Source: Rufibacter ruber
GTDB lineage: Bacteria > Bacteroidota > Bacteroidia > Cytophagales > Hymenobacteraceae
Direction: 5' to 3'
DNA length: 38,196 bases
NCBI RefSeq assembly: GCF_001647275.1
Contig: NZ_LRMM01000054.1
Span: 1-38,196, forward strand
The translations under genes and the position numbers were made by a program. Positions 16,864 through 25,496 of the stretch are shown here, piece by piece. The stretch's first letter is position 1, and each line of letters starts with the position of its first letter. The notes beneath the pieces were generated by a model, which saw nothing but the letters and a program-made list of their open reading frames with translations, did no database searches and was not told the DNA's origin.

Positions 16864-19800
16864 ATGAAAAGAGTCTTACACCTAATCCTCATTTTGTTTT
16901 GTGTGGCCCAAGCCGTGCAAGGGCAAAACAATGGGGAAATTACCGGAAGAGTGGTTTCCGCAGACAAAAACGAGCCATTGATAGGAGTATCTGTGGTGGT
17001 GAAAGGCACCACCACAGGAGCTACAACCGATATGGATGGCAGATTCTCCCTCAGAGCTGCTGACAATGCAACCTTGGTTATCACATACATTGGTTTTCTG
17101 CCACAGGAAGTAACCTTGAATGGTAGGAGCAGTGTGCAAGTAAGCTTGCAAACTGATACCAAAACTTTGGACGAAGTAGTAGTAACTGGCTATCAAACAG
17201 AACGCAAGAAAGATCTAACTGGAGCTGTCTCAGTGGTGGATACGGATGAAATGAAAAAGCAGTCTGTAGCAAATCCTATTAAAGCACTACAAGGTCAGGT
17301 GGCTGGCATGTTTGTGACTGGTAATGGTTCACCAAGCTCTCCCGCTACGGTGCGTATCCGAGGGATTGGTACCCTCAACAATAATGACCCCTTGTATATA
17401 GTGGATGGCGTTCCTACTAAGGCTGGTATGCATGAGTTGAATCCTGCCGACATTGAATCACTTCAGGTCTTGAAGGATGCCTCGGCAGCCAGTATTTATG
17501 GGTCACGGGCGGCAAACGGAGTAATTATTATAACGACGAAGCGTGGAAAGGCCGGAGTGGCTCAAATTAGTGCCAATGCTTATACTTCTATCTCTCGCTA
17601 TACAGACAGAACTGAAATGCTCGACACCGAAGGATATGGTAGAGCACTTTGGCAAGCCCATATCAACAACGGTAGTGATCCCAACGCCAATAGTGTTCAA
17701 TATAGATTTGATTGGAGCGTTGACCCCACAACGGGAACCCCTGTTTTGAACAAGGTTCTGGTGCCTGAGTATTTAGATGCCGCTCAGACCATGCGCGCCT
17801 CTAACACTGATTGGTTTGATGAGATTTCCCGCACCGGAGTTATCCAGAACTATGATGTCTCTCTCTCAAACGGAACAGAGAACGGGAGCTACCTATTGTC
17901 TTTAGGCTACTTTGACAATCAAGGTGTTATTAAAACCTCAGAATTCAACCGTCTATCTGCTCGCCTAAATTCTGATTACAAATTCTTCAAAGGGAGAATC
18001 ACGGTAGGTCAGAATCTTAGCTTAACTAAAACCAATGAAGTTGGTGCTAGTCCTATGAACGAAGCTATGCAAGCTTTGCCTCTTGTGCCGGTCAGAACAG
18101 TAAATGGGTTGGGTTGGGGCGGCCCAGTTGGCGGAATGAACGACCGGCAGAATCCGGTACGTCTGATCGAAGACAATAAGCAGAACGGGTATGACTTTAT
18201 GCGGCTTTTCGGAAATTTCTTCGCTGACGTTAAGTTGCTGGAAGGCTTAGTCTTCCGCACGAATGTGGGGATTGACTACGGCAACTATTCTCACCGGAGA
18301 TACCGCAAGAGATATGTTTCAGGATACCTGAACAATCCGGAGAACAGGCTGGAAACAAATCAAAGCCATAGTGTGAAAACCACTTGGAGCAATACCCTAA
18401 ACTACAATTACACAAAAGGTGACCATCGGATAGACGCATTGGTGGGAACGGAATATTATGTAGACAATTACAACACGTTCTGGGCTTCAAGGGAAGGGTT
18501 TGTGGTGGAAGACGATGACTTCATGTATTTGGATGCTGGGGTAGGTGACAAGGACAATGGCGGCAGCAGTGCCAAACATGTGCTGTTTTCCTACTTTGGA
18601 AGAGTAAACTACTCCCTAAAAGACAAATATCTCGCTTCTGCCACTATCAGAAGGGATGGTTCCTCAAGGTTTGGCCAGAATAACCGTTTCGGCACCTTTC
18701 CAGCCTTCTCCTTAGGCTGGCGCTTGAGCGAGGAAGGGTTCATCAAGAACAATACTACCTTCTTTGATGACTTAAAGCTACGGTTTGGCTGGGGGATGAC
18801 GGGAAACCAAGAGATAGCCAACAACGCCATTTACAATCTTTACTATACAGATTATGCTAATACTGCCTATGATATTACAGGCAGCAAAAGCGGGGTACTA
18901 CCCTCTGGTTTCAAACTTACGCAGAATGCCAATCCAAATCTGAGATGGGAAGCCAGTACCATGACTAACTATGGGATTGATTTTGAATTCCTGGACCAGA
19001 GATTCTATGGTAGCGCCGAGTACTATATCAGAAAAACTTCTGACATTCTTCTGCTGCCTCCTTACATAGGCACATTGGGAGAAGGCGGTAATCAATGGGT
19101 AAACGGGGCCTCAATGGAAAACAAAGGCTTTGAATTAAGCTTGGGAAATAGGACAACCATTGGAGATTTGTCCATCAATCTAAATGGAAATATCAGTACC
19201 TATCGCAATAAGGTAACGGAACTGCCTGCTGAGGTAGTGAATGCCTACGGTGGAGACGGAAGAGGACAGAATATCTTAGGCCGTCCTATCAATTCCTTCT
19301 TTGGCTATGTGGCAGAAGGTATTTTCCGCACCCAGCAGGAACTTGATGCCCACGCCGACCAAAATGGAAAAGGGCTAGGAAGAATCCGCTATAAAGACGT
19401 GAACGAGGACGGAGTCATCAACGACTTTGACCGTACCTGGATCGGCACACCTCACCCAGATTACACCTATGGTTTCAATGCTAACTTTGGGTATAAGGGA
19501 TTCGATCTCTCATTTCTTTTGCAGGGAGTAGCGGGGATAGATGTGGTCAATGACTTTAAGTACTCTACTGACTTCTGGAGTGTGTCAGAAACCGGATCCA
19601 ATAAAGGAACAAGGCTTTTGAATGCATGGTCGCCATCAAACCAAAATTCAGATATTCCAGCCGTTGCCCTTACAGATGCCAACTTTGAATCTCGGTTCTC
19701 CACCTATTTCATTGAAAACGGTTCCTATCTAAAGTTAAGAAATGCCCAGGCTGGATACACGTTTAGTGGTGCATTACTAAAAAAAGCTAGGGTCCAATCG

Positions 19801-19938
19801 CTTCGGATATATGTGGGTGGAGACAACCTAGGGATTCTGTTGAAAAGCAAATCATTTACTGGGGTTGATCCTGAAAATCCTGGCTTTGGTTATCCGAACC
19901 CGATGGTACTGACCACCGGCCTTAATGTTAGATTCTAA
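16864..19938 (+). CDS. susC: SusC/RagA-type TonB-dependent outer-membrane transporter
   Basis: This 1024-aa protein has a signal peptide (MKRVLHLILILFCVAQAVQGQ). A CarboxypepD_reg-like domain at about 25-105 (ITGRVVSADKNEPLIGVSVVVKG, then TTDMDGRFSL) is followed by the SusC-type link DEVVVTGYQTERKKDLTGAVSVV. A TonB plug follows (LQGQVAGMFVTG, SPATVRIRGIGTLN, PLYIVDGVP, SIYGSRAANGVIIITTKRG), and a 22-strand barrel fills the rest. It ends in VLTTGLNVRF, with terminal Phe as in outer-membrane barrels. With SusD it forms the pedal-bin importer that takes up fructan oligosaccharides. It lies inside the PUL operon; susD starts 21 bp later. Length is normal for the family. Confidence 0.95.
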   Translation: MKRVLHLILILFCVAQAVQGQNNGEITGRVVSADKNEPLIGVSVVVKGTTTGATTDMDGRFSLRAADNATLVITYIGFLPQEVTLNGRSSVQVSLQTDTKTLDEVVVTGYQTERKKDLTGAVSVVDTDEMKKQSVANPIKALQGQVAGMFVTGNGSPSSPATVRIRGIGTLNNNDPLYIVDGVPTKAGMHELNPADIESLQVLKDASAASIYGSRAANGVIIITTKRGKAGVAQISANAYTSISRYTDRTEMLDTEGYGRALWQAHINNGSDPNANSVQYRFDWSVDPTTGTPVLNKVLVPEYLDAAQTMRASNTDWFDEISRTGVIQNYDVSLSNGTENGSYLLSLGYFDNQGVIKTSEFNRLSARLNSDYKFFKGRITVGQNLSLTKTNEVGASPMNEAMQALPLVPVRTVNGLGWGGPVGGMNDRQNPVRLIEDNKQNGYDFMRLFGNFFADVKLLEGLVFRTNVGIDYGNYSHRRYRKRYVSGYLNNPENRLETNQSHSVKTTWSNTLNYNYTKGDHRIDALVGTEYYVDNYNTFWASREGFVVEDDDFMYLDAGVGDKDNGGSSAKHVLFSYFGRVNYSLKDKYLASATIRRDGSSRFGQNNRFGTFPAFSLGWRLSEEGFIKNNTTFFDDLKLRFGWGMTGNQEIANNAIYNLYYTDYANTAYDITGSKSGVLPSGFKLTQNANPNLRWEASTMTNYGIDFEFLDQRFYGSAEYYIRKTSDILLLPPYIGTLGEGGNQWVNGASMENKGFELSLGNRTTIGDLSINLNGNISTYRNKVTELPAEVVNAYGGDGRGQNILGRPINSFFGYVAEGIFRTQQELDAHADQNGKGLGRIRYKDVNEDGVINDFDRTWIGTPHPDYTYGFNANFGYKGFDLSFLLQGVAGIDVVNDFKYSTDFWSVSETGSNKGTRLLNAWSPSNQNSDIPAVALTDANFESRFSTYFIENGSYLKLRNAQAGYTFSGALLKKARVQSLRIYVGGDNLGILLKSKSFTGVDPENPGFGYPNPMVLTTGLNVRF

Positions 19939-19959
19939 TAATTTCTAAAATAGAAGTTC

Positions 19960-21657
19960 ATGAAAAAGTTTTTGATAGTATTAGCGGGAGTAGCCATGCT
20001 GAGTTCCTCCTGTGAAGACAAGCTGGATGTAAATCCGCGCGGGGTTCTAAATGAAGGCCAAGTTAGTAATGCTGAACAGGCAGAAGGATTTGTGATCGCC
20101 GCCTATTCTCATCTGGGGAATGATGAAATCAATAGAGGAAATAGCCTTTGGCAATATGGAAACGTGCGGGCTGATGATGCCTACAAAGGGGGGCGGGATC
20201 CGGGAGATGGTCAAGGGTTTCATTTTATGGAAACCTTCGTAAACACCCGTCCTGATATGTGGGAAATAGATGGAATGTGGTTCCAACAGTATGTGGGGGT
20301 CCGTAGGGCTAATGAGGGCCTTCGAATTCTGAATAATCTCACTGAAGAAGAGTTCCCTTTGCTGAATGTGAGAAAAGCCGAGTTACGCTTCCTGCGGGCG
20401 CATTACTATTTCCAATTGAAAATTTTGTTCAATCGCATTCCCTATATGGATGAGAATGTTCCCGCTGACCAATACAAATTTGTAACTAACGTAGAGTTTA
20501 CCAGTGATGAAATTTGGGAGAAGATTGCACAGGATTTTGAATTCGCAGCTGCTAATCTTCCAATTACACAGCCGCAGATAGGTAGGGCAAACCAGACCGC
20601 AGCCTACGCCTATCTTGCCAAAACAAGATTGTATCAAGCCTATGCACAGAACGAGCAGCATACAGTTACCAGCATCAATCAGCAACGTCTGCAGCAAGTA
20701 ATTGACGCAGCTGACAAGGTGATCTCGTCCAAGTACAGCCTTCAACCTGACTTTGCGAATAACTTCCTAACCGGAACCTACGAGAATGGGGTTGAATCCA
20801 TCTTTGCGGTTCAGTTTTCAAAAGGTGATGGAACAGCCAATGGTCGTTTGAATTGGGGAGATATGCTTACAGTTCCTCAGGGGCTTGGATGCTGTGATTT
20901 CCAGAAGCCCTCTCAGAATCTGGTAAACGCCTATCGTACCAATGCCACTGGGGTACCGCTTTTGGATTCCTATAATACAACCAATGTAGATTTTTCCCAG
21001 AACACGGTAGACCCTAGACTAGACCATACAGTAGCCCGACCAGGCAATCCATGGAAATATGAGCCAAGCCGTGTGTTTACCGAGAGTTGGAGTCGTTCTC
21101 CTCAGATCTACGGCTATTATAATTCCATGAAAGAGAATGTATCTCCAGATGATCCCGGCTTTACTAATGTGGACCCCTTCTACGGTAACACCAAACCAAG
21201 GATTATCTTACGCTATGCAGACGTGCTTCTATTCAAAGCCGAGGCTTTAATTGAATTAGGTCGCCATAATGAGGCATTGCCGCTCATCAACCAGATCCGT
21301 TCACGAGCATCGGCCAGTACTGTCCGTTTGAAAAATGAGCAGGGTGCGTTCACTGCCAATTACCTAGTAAGACCATATGAGCCAGGGGTAAATATTGATT
21401 GGACCCAGGAGAATGCTCGCCAAGCCCTTCGTTTTGAGAGAAGATTGGAAATGGCAATGGAAGGCAGCAGATTCTTTGATTTGGTTCGTTGGGGAGTGGC
21501 CGACCAAGTGATGAACAGTTATCTGACCGTTGAGAAGACTCGCAAGGAGTTCTACAAGGACGGGTTATTCACAAAGGGGAAGCACGAATATTTGCCCATC
21601 CCACAAAACCAGATCTTCTGGAGTGAGAACCGCTACGTGCAAAACCCTGGCTATTAA
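19960..21657 (+). CDS. susD: SusD/RagB-type surface glycan-binding lipoprotein
   Basis: This 565-aa lipoprotein has lipobox LSSSC (Cys18) followed by acidic residues (EDKLD), consistent with surface export. The start of the mature protein, LDVNPRG, and the helical segments AEQAEGFVIAAYSHL, NVRKAELRFLRAHYYFQLK and RANQTAAYAYLAKTRLYQAY are typical of the SusD TPR scaffold. The C-terminal half has RIILRYADVLLFKAEALIELGR, ALPLINQIRSRA and RFERRLEMAMEGSRFFDLVRWG, the RagB signature. It forms the lid of the SusC transporter and binds levan or fructo-oligosaccharides. It follows susC by 21 bp. A hairpin downstream may lower expression of later genes. Confidence 0.95.
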   Translation: MKKFLIVLAGVAMLSSSCEDKLDVNPRGVLNEGQVSNAEQAEGFVIAAYSHLGNDEINRGNSLWQYGNVRADDAYKGGRDPGDGQGFHFMETFVNTRPDMWEIDGMWFQQYVGVRRANEGLRILNNLTEEEFPLLNVRKAELRFLRAHYYFQLKILFNRIPYMDENVPADQYKFVTNVEFTSDEIWEKIAQDFEFAAANLPITQPQIGRANQTAAYAYLAKTRLYQAYAQNEQHTVTSINQQRLQQVIDAADKVISSKYSLQPDFANNFLTGTYENGVESIFAVQFSKGDGTANGRLNWGDMLTVPQGLGCCDFQKPSQNLVNAYRTNATGVPLLDSYNTTNVDFSQNTVDPRLDHTVARPGNPWKYEPSRVFTESWSRSPQIYGYYNSMKENVSPDDPGFTNVDPFYGNTKPRIILRYADVLLFKAEALIELGRHNEALPLINQIRSRASASTVRLKNEQGAFTANYLVRPYEPGVNIDWTQENARQALRFERRLEMAMEGSRFFDLVRWGVADQVMNSYLTVEKTRKEFYKDGLFTKGKHEYLPIPQNQIFWSENRYVQNPGY

Positions 21658-21682
21658 TAAGTAGCCCATAGGCATATGTTAT

Positions 21683-21724
21683 CGTGTTTCTGGCTTATTA
21701 TATAAAAAATAGGCCAGAAACACG
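21683..21724 (+). terminator. Hairpin after susD, probable attenuator
   Basis: CGTGTTTCTGGC (21683-21694) and GCCAGAAACACG (21713-21724) form a perfect 12-bp stem with an 18-nt A/T-rich loop. There is no T run, so it may be an mRNA-stabilising or attenuating structure that favours susCD over the enzymes. Confidence 0.55.
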
Positions 21725-21791
21725 AATACCCCCTCTTATGTAAGCTTGCCCTAAACCTTTCTGAGTTAAAGGATAAGAAAGCAGAACTACC

Positions 21792-23759
21792 ATGAAATAC
21801 CAGAAACACATATTGTGGATAGGCTTGATGCTGTCATTGCTGCTTCCCAGTTTGGAATCAAAGGCCCAATACAATGAAAAGTACCGCCCCCAGTTCCATT
21901 TCAGCCCTAGGAAGGGTTGGATCGGAGATCCGGATGGTTTGGTCTTTAGTGAAGGCAAATACCATTTGTTTTGGTGGGGGCATGCCGTTTCGGAGGATTT
22001 AGTTTATTGGAAAGAGTTGCCATATCCTATGAAAGGTGGAGACAGTTCCTTTTCCTACTTCTCAGGCTCAGTAGTAGTGGATAAAAATAATACCTCAGGA
22101 TTTGGAGCCAAGAGTATGATTGCCGTCTACACCAAACATATACCGGGAGATTCCCTGCCAGAGACACAGGCCCTTTCGGTTAGCAATGATGGTATTTATT
22201 TCCATTACTATGAACACAATCCTGTCCTTGACATCAAGAAGGTGTTCTTCAGAGATCCACAGGTGTTTTGGTATGAACCGGAAACGAAGTGGGTAATGGC
22301 GGTAGTCTTGCCAGACGTTCAGAAAATCCATCTATATGAGTCAAAGAACTTAAAAGATTGGAATTTCTTGAGTGAATTTGGTGGCTTGGGCGCTCAAAGT
22401 GCCTTTTGGGAATGTCCTGATCTGTTCGAGCTTCCAATAGAAGGAACCAAAGAGAAGAAATGGGTGATGCTCATTGGTCGGGGACCTAATCGGGTGCAGT
22501 ACTTCTTGGGTTCCTTCAATGGAAAAACATTCCGGGCAGATGAAGAAACATCAGCTTACCTGCTCCAAGGTAAAGGGTTGCCTGGACAACTCTTTGCTGG
22601 ATTCGATGAGCCAAGAATCGGGAAATGGAAGGCCTCTAATACTGCCTTTAGTACCACCCCGACAAACATGGATTCAGTTGTTCATTTAGGAAAAGGCTTT
22701 GCCTCTTCTTACAGAAGGGAGGTGAATGGGACAGGAGCACTAACCTCTTCCTCCTTCACCATACAACAAAATGCCATCAATTTTTTGGTAGCTGGAGGAA
22801 ATTTCCCAGGAAAAGCATCCATCAACTTATTGGTGGACGGCAAGGTAGTGAGGTCCTCGACTGGAGATAACAGTCATGTTTTCAAATGGAATGGATGGGA
22901 TGTACACGACCTTAAGGGGAAAAAGGCAACAATCCAACTGGTAGATAATGTCACAGATGATAAATGGGGTTACTTGTCCATTGATCATATTCTCTTTTCC
23001 GACGTTCTGATGGATCAAAAACTGGAGCATGCCCTATGGTTGGATTACGGTCCGGATTTTTACGCCGCCAGAACTTGGCGAGATCTTGATAAGGTAAGCA
23101 AACGCACTGCTATGCTGGGCTGGCTAGGTAATTGGGATTATTCAAGGGAAGTGCCTACTTCCTGGGGCAAAGGGTTTGAATCTGTGCCAAGAGAAATCAC
23201 ACTTTTGAAACAACCTTACGGGAACCGTCTTGTGCAAAGACCAATTCCAGAGTTGCAAAAGCTTCGCAAGAATGTGCATCAGTTCTCGGATCGAATGATC
23301 AGCAACTCTAGTGAAGTAAAGGAATTCAAGCCAACTAAAAATACCTATGAGCTAGATGTGACATTTGATACTAATACTTCCGCCACATTCGGTTTGAACT
23401 TGTTGGTGGGAGAGGGAAGGAAATTGGTGATCCAATACAATCCCCTTACATCTAACCTAAGTGTGGACAGAACCTATTGTTCCGATTTTACCACCAATCA
23501 AGCGTTCAACCAGAAGTTCAAAACCAAGTTCAACGCTTCGGTGAGTCCGGTAAAGGGAAGGGTTAGGCTTCACATACTGGTGGACCAGTCATCAGTGGAG
23601 ATATTCACGAACCAAGGGGAGATAGTTCTAAGCGCTTTGACCTTTCCGGCAGAAAGCCAGACAGGGATTGAGCTTTATTCTACCAATGGCTCCGTGAAAG
23701 TACTGGATTTTAAAGCATGGGAGTTGTCCTCCATATGGGAAGATACCCCGAAGCAGTAA
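21792..23759 (+). CDS. GH32 exo-fructosidase, variant with inserted beta-sandwich
   Basis: This 655-aa secreted enzyme has a cleavable signal peptide (cut near SKA-Q), so it is probably periplasmic. The GH32 landmarks are WIGDPDG with nucleophile D46 (standard is WMNDPNG), FRDPQVF with the stabiliser D155, and WECPDLF with acid/base E207. Two differences stand out. The loop between the first strand and GHAVS is about 16 residues shorter than in the enzyme at 27224. An extra domain of roughly 130 residues (about 275-410, WKASNTAFSTTPTN to WGYLSIDHILFSDV) interrupts the five-blade propeller, as in Bacteroidota levanase-type proteins carrying DUF4980. The C-terminal sandwich ends with VDQSSVEIFTNQGE. 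It probably trims fructose from levan oligosaccharides. Confidence 0.88.
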   Translation: MKYQKHILWIGLMLSLLLPSLESKAQYNEKYRPQFHFSPRKGWIGDPDGLVFSEGKYHLFWWGHAVSEDLVYWKELPYPMKGGDSSFSYFSGSVVVDKNNTSGFGAKSMIAVYTKHIPGDSLPETQALSVSNDGIYFHYYEHNPVLDIKKVFFRDPQVFWYEPETKWVMAVVLPDVQKIHLYESKNLKDWNFLSEFGGLGAQSAFWECPDLFELPIEGTKEKKWVMLIGRGPNRVQYFLGSFNGKTFRADEETSAYLLQGKGLPGQLFAGFDEPRIGKWKASNTAFSTTPTNMDSVVHLGKGFASSYRREVNGTGALTSSSFTIQQNAINFLVAGGNFPGKASINLLVDGKVVRSSTGDNSHVFKWNGWDVHDLKGKKATIQLVDNVTDDKWGYLSIDHILFSDVLMDQKLEHALWLDYGPDFYAARTWRDLDKVSKRTAMLGWLGNWDYSREVPTSWGKGFESVPREITLLKQPYGNRLVQRPIPELQKLRKNVHQFSDRMISNSSEVKEFKPTKNTYELDVTFDTNTSATFGLNLLVGEGRKLVIQYNPLTSNLSVDRTYCSDFTTNQAFNQKFKTKFNASVSPVKGRVRLHILVDQSSVEIFTNQGEIVLSALTFPAESQTGIELYSTNGSVKVLDFKAWELSSIWEDTPKQ

Positions 23760-23804
23760 CATTATCAAACAATCAAAATGAATATAAACGATTTTTAAGG
23801 AGAC

Positions 23805-25217
23805 ATGACTATGTTTAAAACTTCTATGAGTAATGCTGGCAAACTTTTGGCTAGCCTATTTTTCTCAATGCTATTCCTGTTGTTCTCCTGCGAGGATGAA
23901 AACGAAAACGGAGATTTTATCTTGGATGTACCTGTCCAGATCAGTTCTTTTAAGATAAATGGGACTGATGGAGCTATTGATCAAAAGACTGGGGTTATCT
24001 CTGTAGCACTACCTTATAACAGCAATATTACTTCGGTTTCCCCGGAAATAATCTTGCCTGAAGGCTCCACCATCAGCCCTTCCATCAGCAACCCGGCTGA
24101 TTTCAGTCAAGAAGTGGAATATACAGTCACAAATGGCAACTTGTACAAAAAATATAGAGTGCGAGTACAGGTGCTTCAACCAATTCTTAAATTCTCTATA
24201 AATGGGGTTGAGGGCGTTATTGATAATTCAACAAAGACGATTTCTGTTGTCCTCCCTTCTGGTACCAACGTGACATCGTTGACACCTACTATTGAATTGT
24301 CTACTGGGGTTTCCATAAGCCCGGCCTCTGGAGTTGCCGTTGATTTCTCCACTCCTAAAGTGTATGTTATTACCGCCGGCGGACGCACTGAAAATTACAC
24401 TGTTACCGTGAGTCAGCAAACGATGGGACTGAAAGTAGCCTTTTTGGGTGTTCCCTCTGCCCGAGGAGGTGTCTCAAACTTAGATGAGAAAGCTGCCGCT
24501 GACTGGCTCTTTACTAAGTTCTCAGGTGTTACATATATTTCGTTTGACGATATCATAGGAGGCAAGGATCTAAGTGAATTTGACGTGATCTGGTGGCATT
24601 TTGACGCTTCTATGGACATCCCGGCGGTTGCCTTTGAGGCCAAAGCAGTGAATGCCCTTAAAAACTACCGCGCCGCCGGGGGTAACCTGATGCTGACAAC
24701 CTTTGCAGCAAGGTATTTAGAGGCGCTGGGTGTGATCCCGCAAGGAAAAGGCCCAAACAATGTGTTCGGGGACTTCCCTCCCGCCGGATTCGTAGACCAA
24801 AATAGCTCCTGGGGCATTTCTTTCAAAGGCCATGAAGATCATCCTATTTTTGCTGGGCTACAAACCTTTGAACCCGGAAAGGCAAACTTGCTGGAGAAAG
24901 GTACTTTCCGGTTGAATCATACGGCTTGGTGGTTTTTACCTGAGTGGGGAGGTTACGGAAACGGTGCTGGCTGGCGCCAACAGACCGGTGGTATCAACTT
25001 GGCTAGCGAGGCTTGGGACAATGAACTAAATGGCCGCGTAGGCATTGCAGAGTTCCCCGGCAATGGAACTTCTGATGGCAACGTGGTGGTGATTACCTTC
25101 GGGGCATATGACTGGTACAATGAGGCAGATGCCAGTGGCACACCTAGTCAGCCAAATAGTTTCCGTTCCAACATTGAGCGCCTTACGGAAAATGTCATTA
25201 AATACCTCGCCGAATAA
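23805..25217 (+). CDS. Surface lipoprotein with Ig-like repeats and DUF4960-like domain
   Basis: This 470-aa lipoprotein has signal LFLLFSC (Cys29) followed by EDENENGD, an acidic tail fitting surface export. Two tandem repeats of about 80 residues follow (ISSFKINGTDGAID, then LKFSINGVEGVID), each with the pattern of DUF5018-like immunoglobulin-like domains. From about residue 207 (LKVAFLGVPSARGG, FDVIWWHFD, AGGNLMLTTFAARYLEALG, HEDHPIFAGL) the protein resembles DUF4960, a ThuA-like domain found in the equivalent position (BT1761) of the B. thetaiotaomicron fructan locus. No catalytic motif was recognised. The likely role is capture of levan at the cell surface. An AAGGAG lies shortly before the ATG. 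Confidence 0.75.
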   Translation: MTMFKTSMSNAGKLLASLFFSMLFLLFSCEDENENGDFILDVPVQISSFKINGTDGAIDQKTGVISVALPYNSNITSVSPEIILPEGSTISPSISNPADFSQEVEYTVTNGNLYKKYRVRVQVLQPILKFSINGVEGVIDNSTKTISVVLPSGTNVTSLTPTIELSTGVSISPASGVAVDFSTPKVYVITAGGRTENYTVTVSQQTMGLKVAFLGVPSARGGVSNLDEKAAADWLFTKFSGVTYISFDDIIGGKDLSEFDVIWWHFDASMDIPAVAFEAKAVNALKNYRAAGGNLMLTTFAARYLEALGVIPQGKGPNNVFGDFPPAGFVDQNSSWGISFKGHEDHPIFAGLQTFEPGKANLLEKGTFRLNHTAWWFLPEWGGYGNGAGWRQQTGGINLASEAWDNELNGRVGIAEFPGNGTSDGNVVVITFGAYDWYNEADASGTPSQPNSFRSNIERLTENVIKYLAE

Positions 25218-25248
25218 CAGTCCGAGATTAAACATCATGTAGTTCTAT

Positions 25249-25296
25249 CCCACCGCATGTAGCCATTATACTAAAATACGGACTATAGGCGGTGGG
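25249..25296 (+). other. Inverted repeat in a PUL intergenic gap
   Basis: CCCACCGC (25249-25256) and GCGGTGGG (25289-25296) pair perfectly over 8 bp with a 32-nt loop. About 60 nt later AGAAGT / ACTTCT (25360-25380) with a T run to 25385 forms a weak terminator-like structure. Together they may attenuate transcription between the lipoprotein gene and the endo-levanase gene. Confidence 0.4.
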
Positions 25297-25496
25297 GGGA
25301 ATTCTCTCCGGCTCCGGCCATTCATATACTTGCAACGACAAGAGATAGAGGGTTGGCCTAGAAGTTGGAGGGCTACTTCTTTTTTCTGTATAGTACATCA
25401 AACATAAAAGGAGCCTCGATTACAGGTAAGTACTGGCAGAGTTCTATTCTAATTAATTAACTGCAGAGATCAGGTCTCTGCGCAACACACATTATT

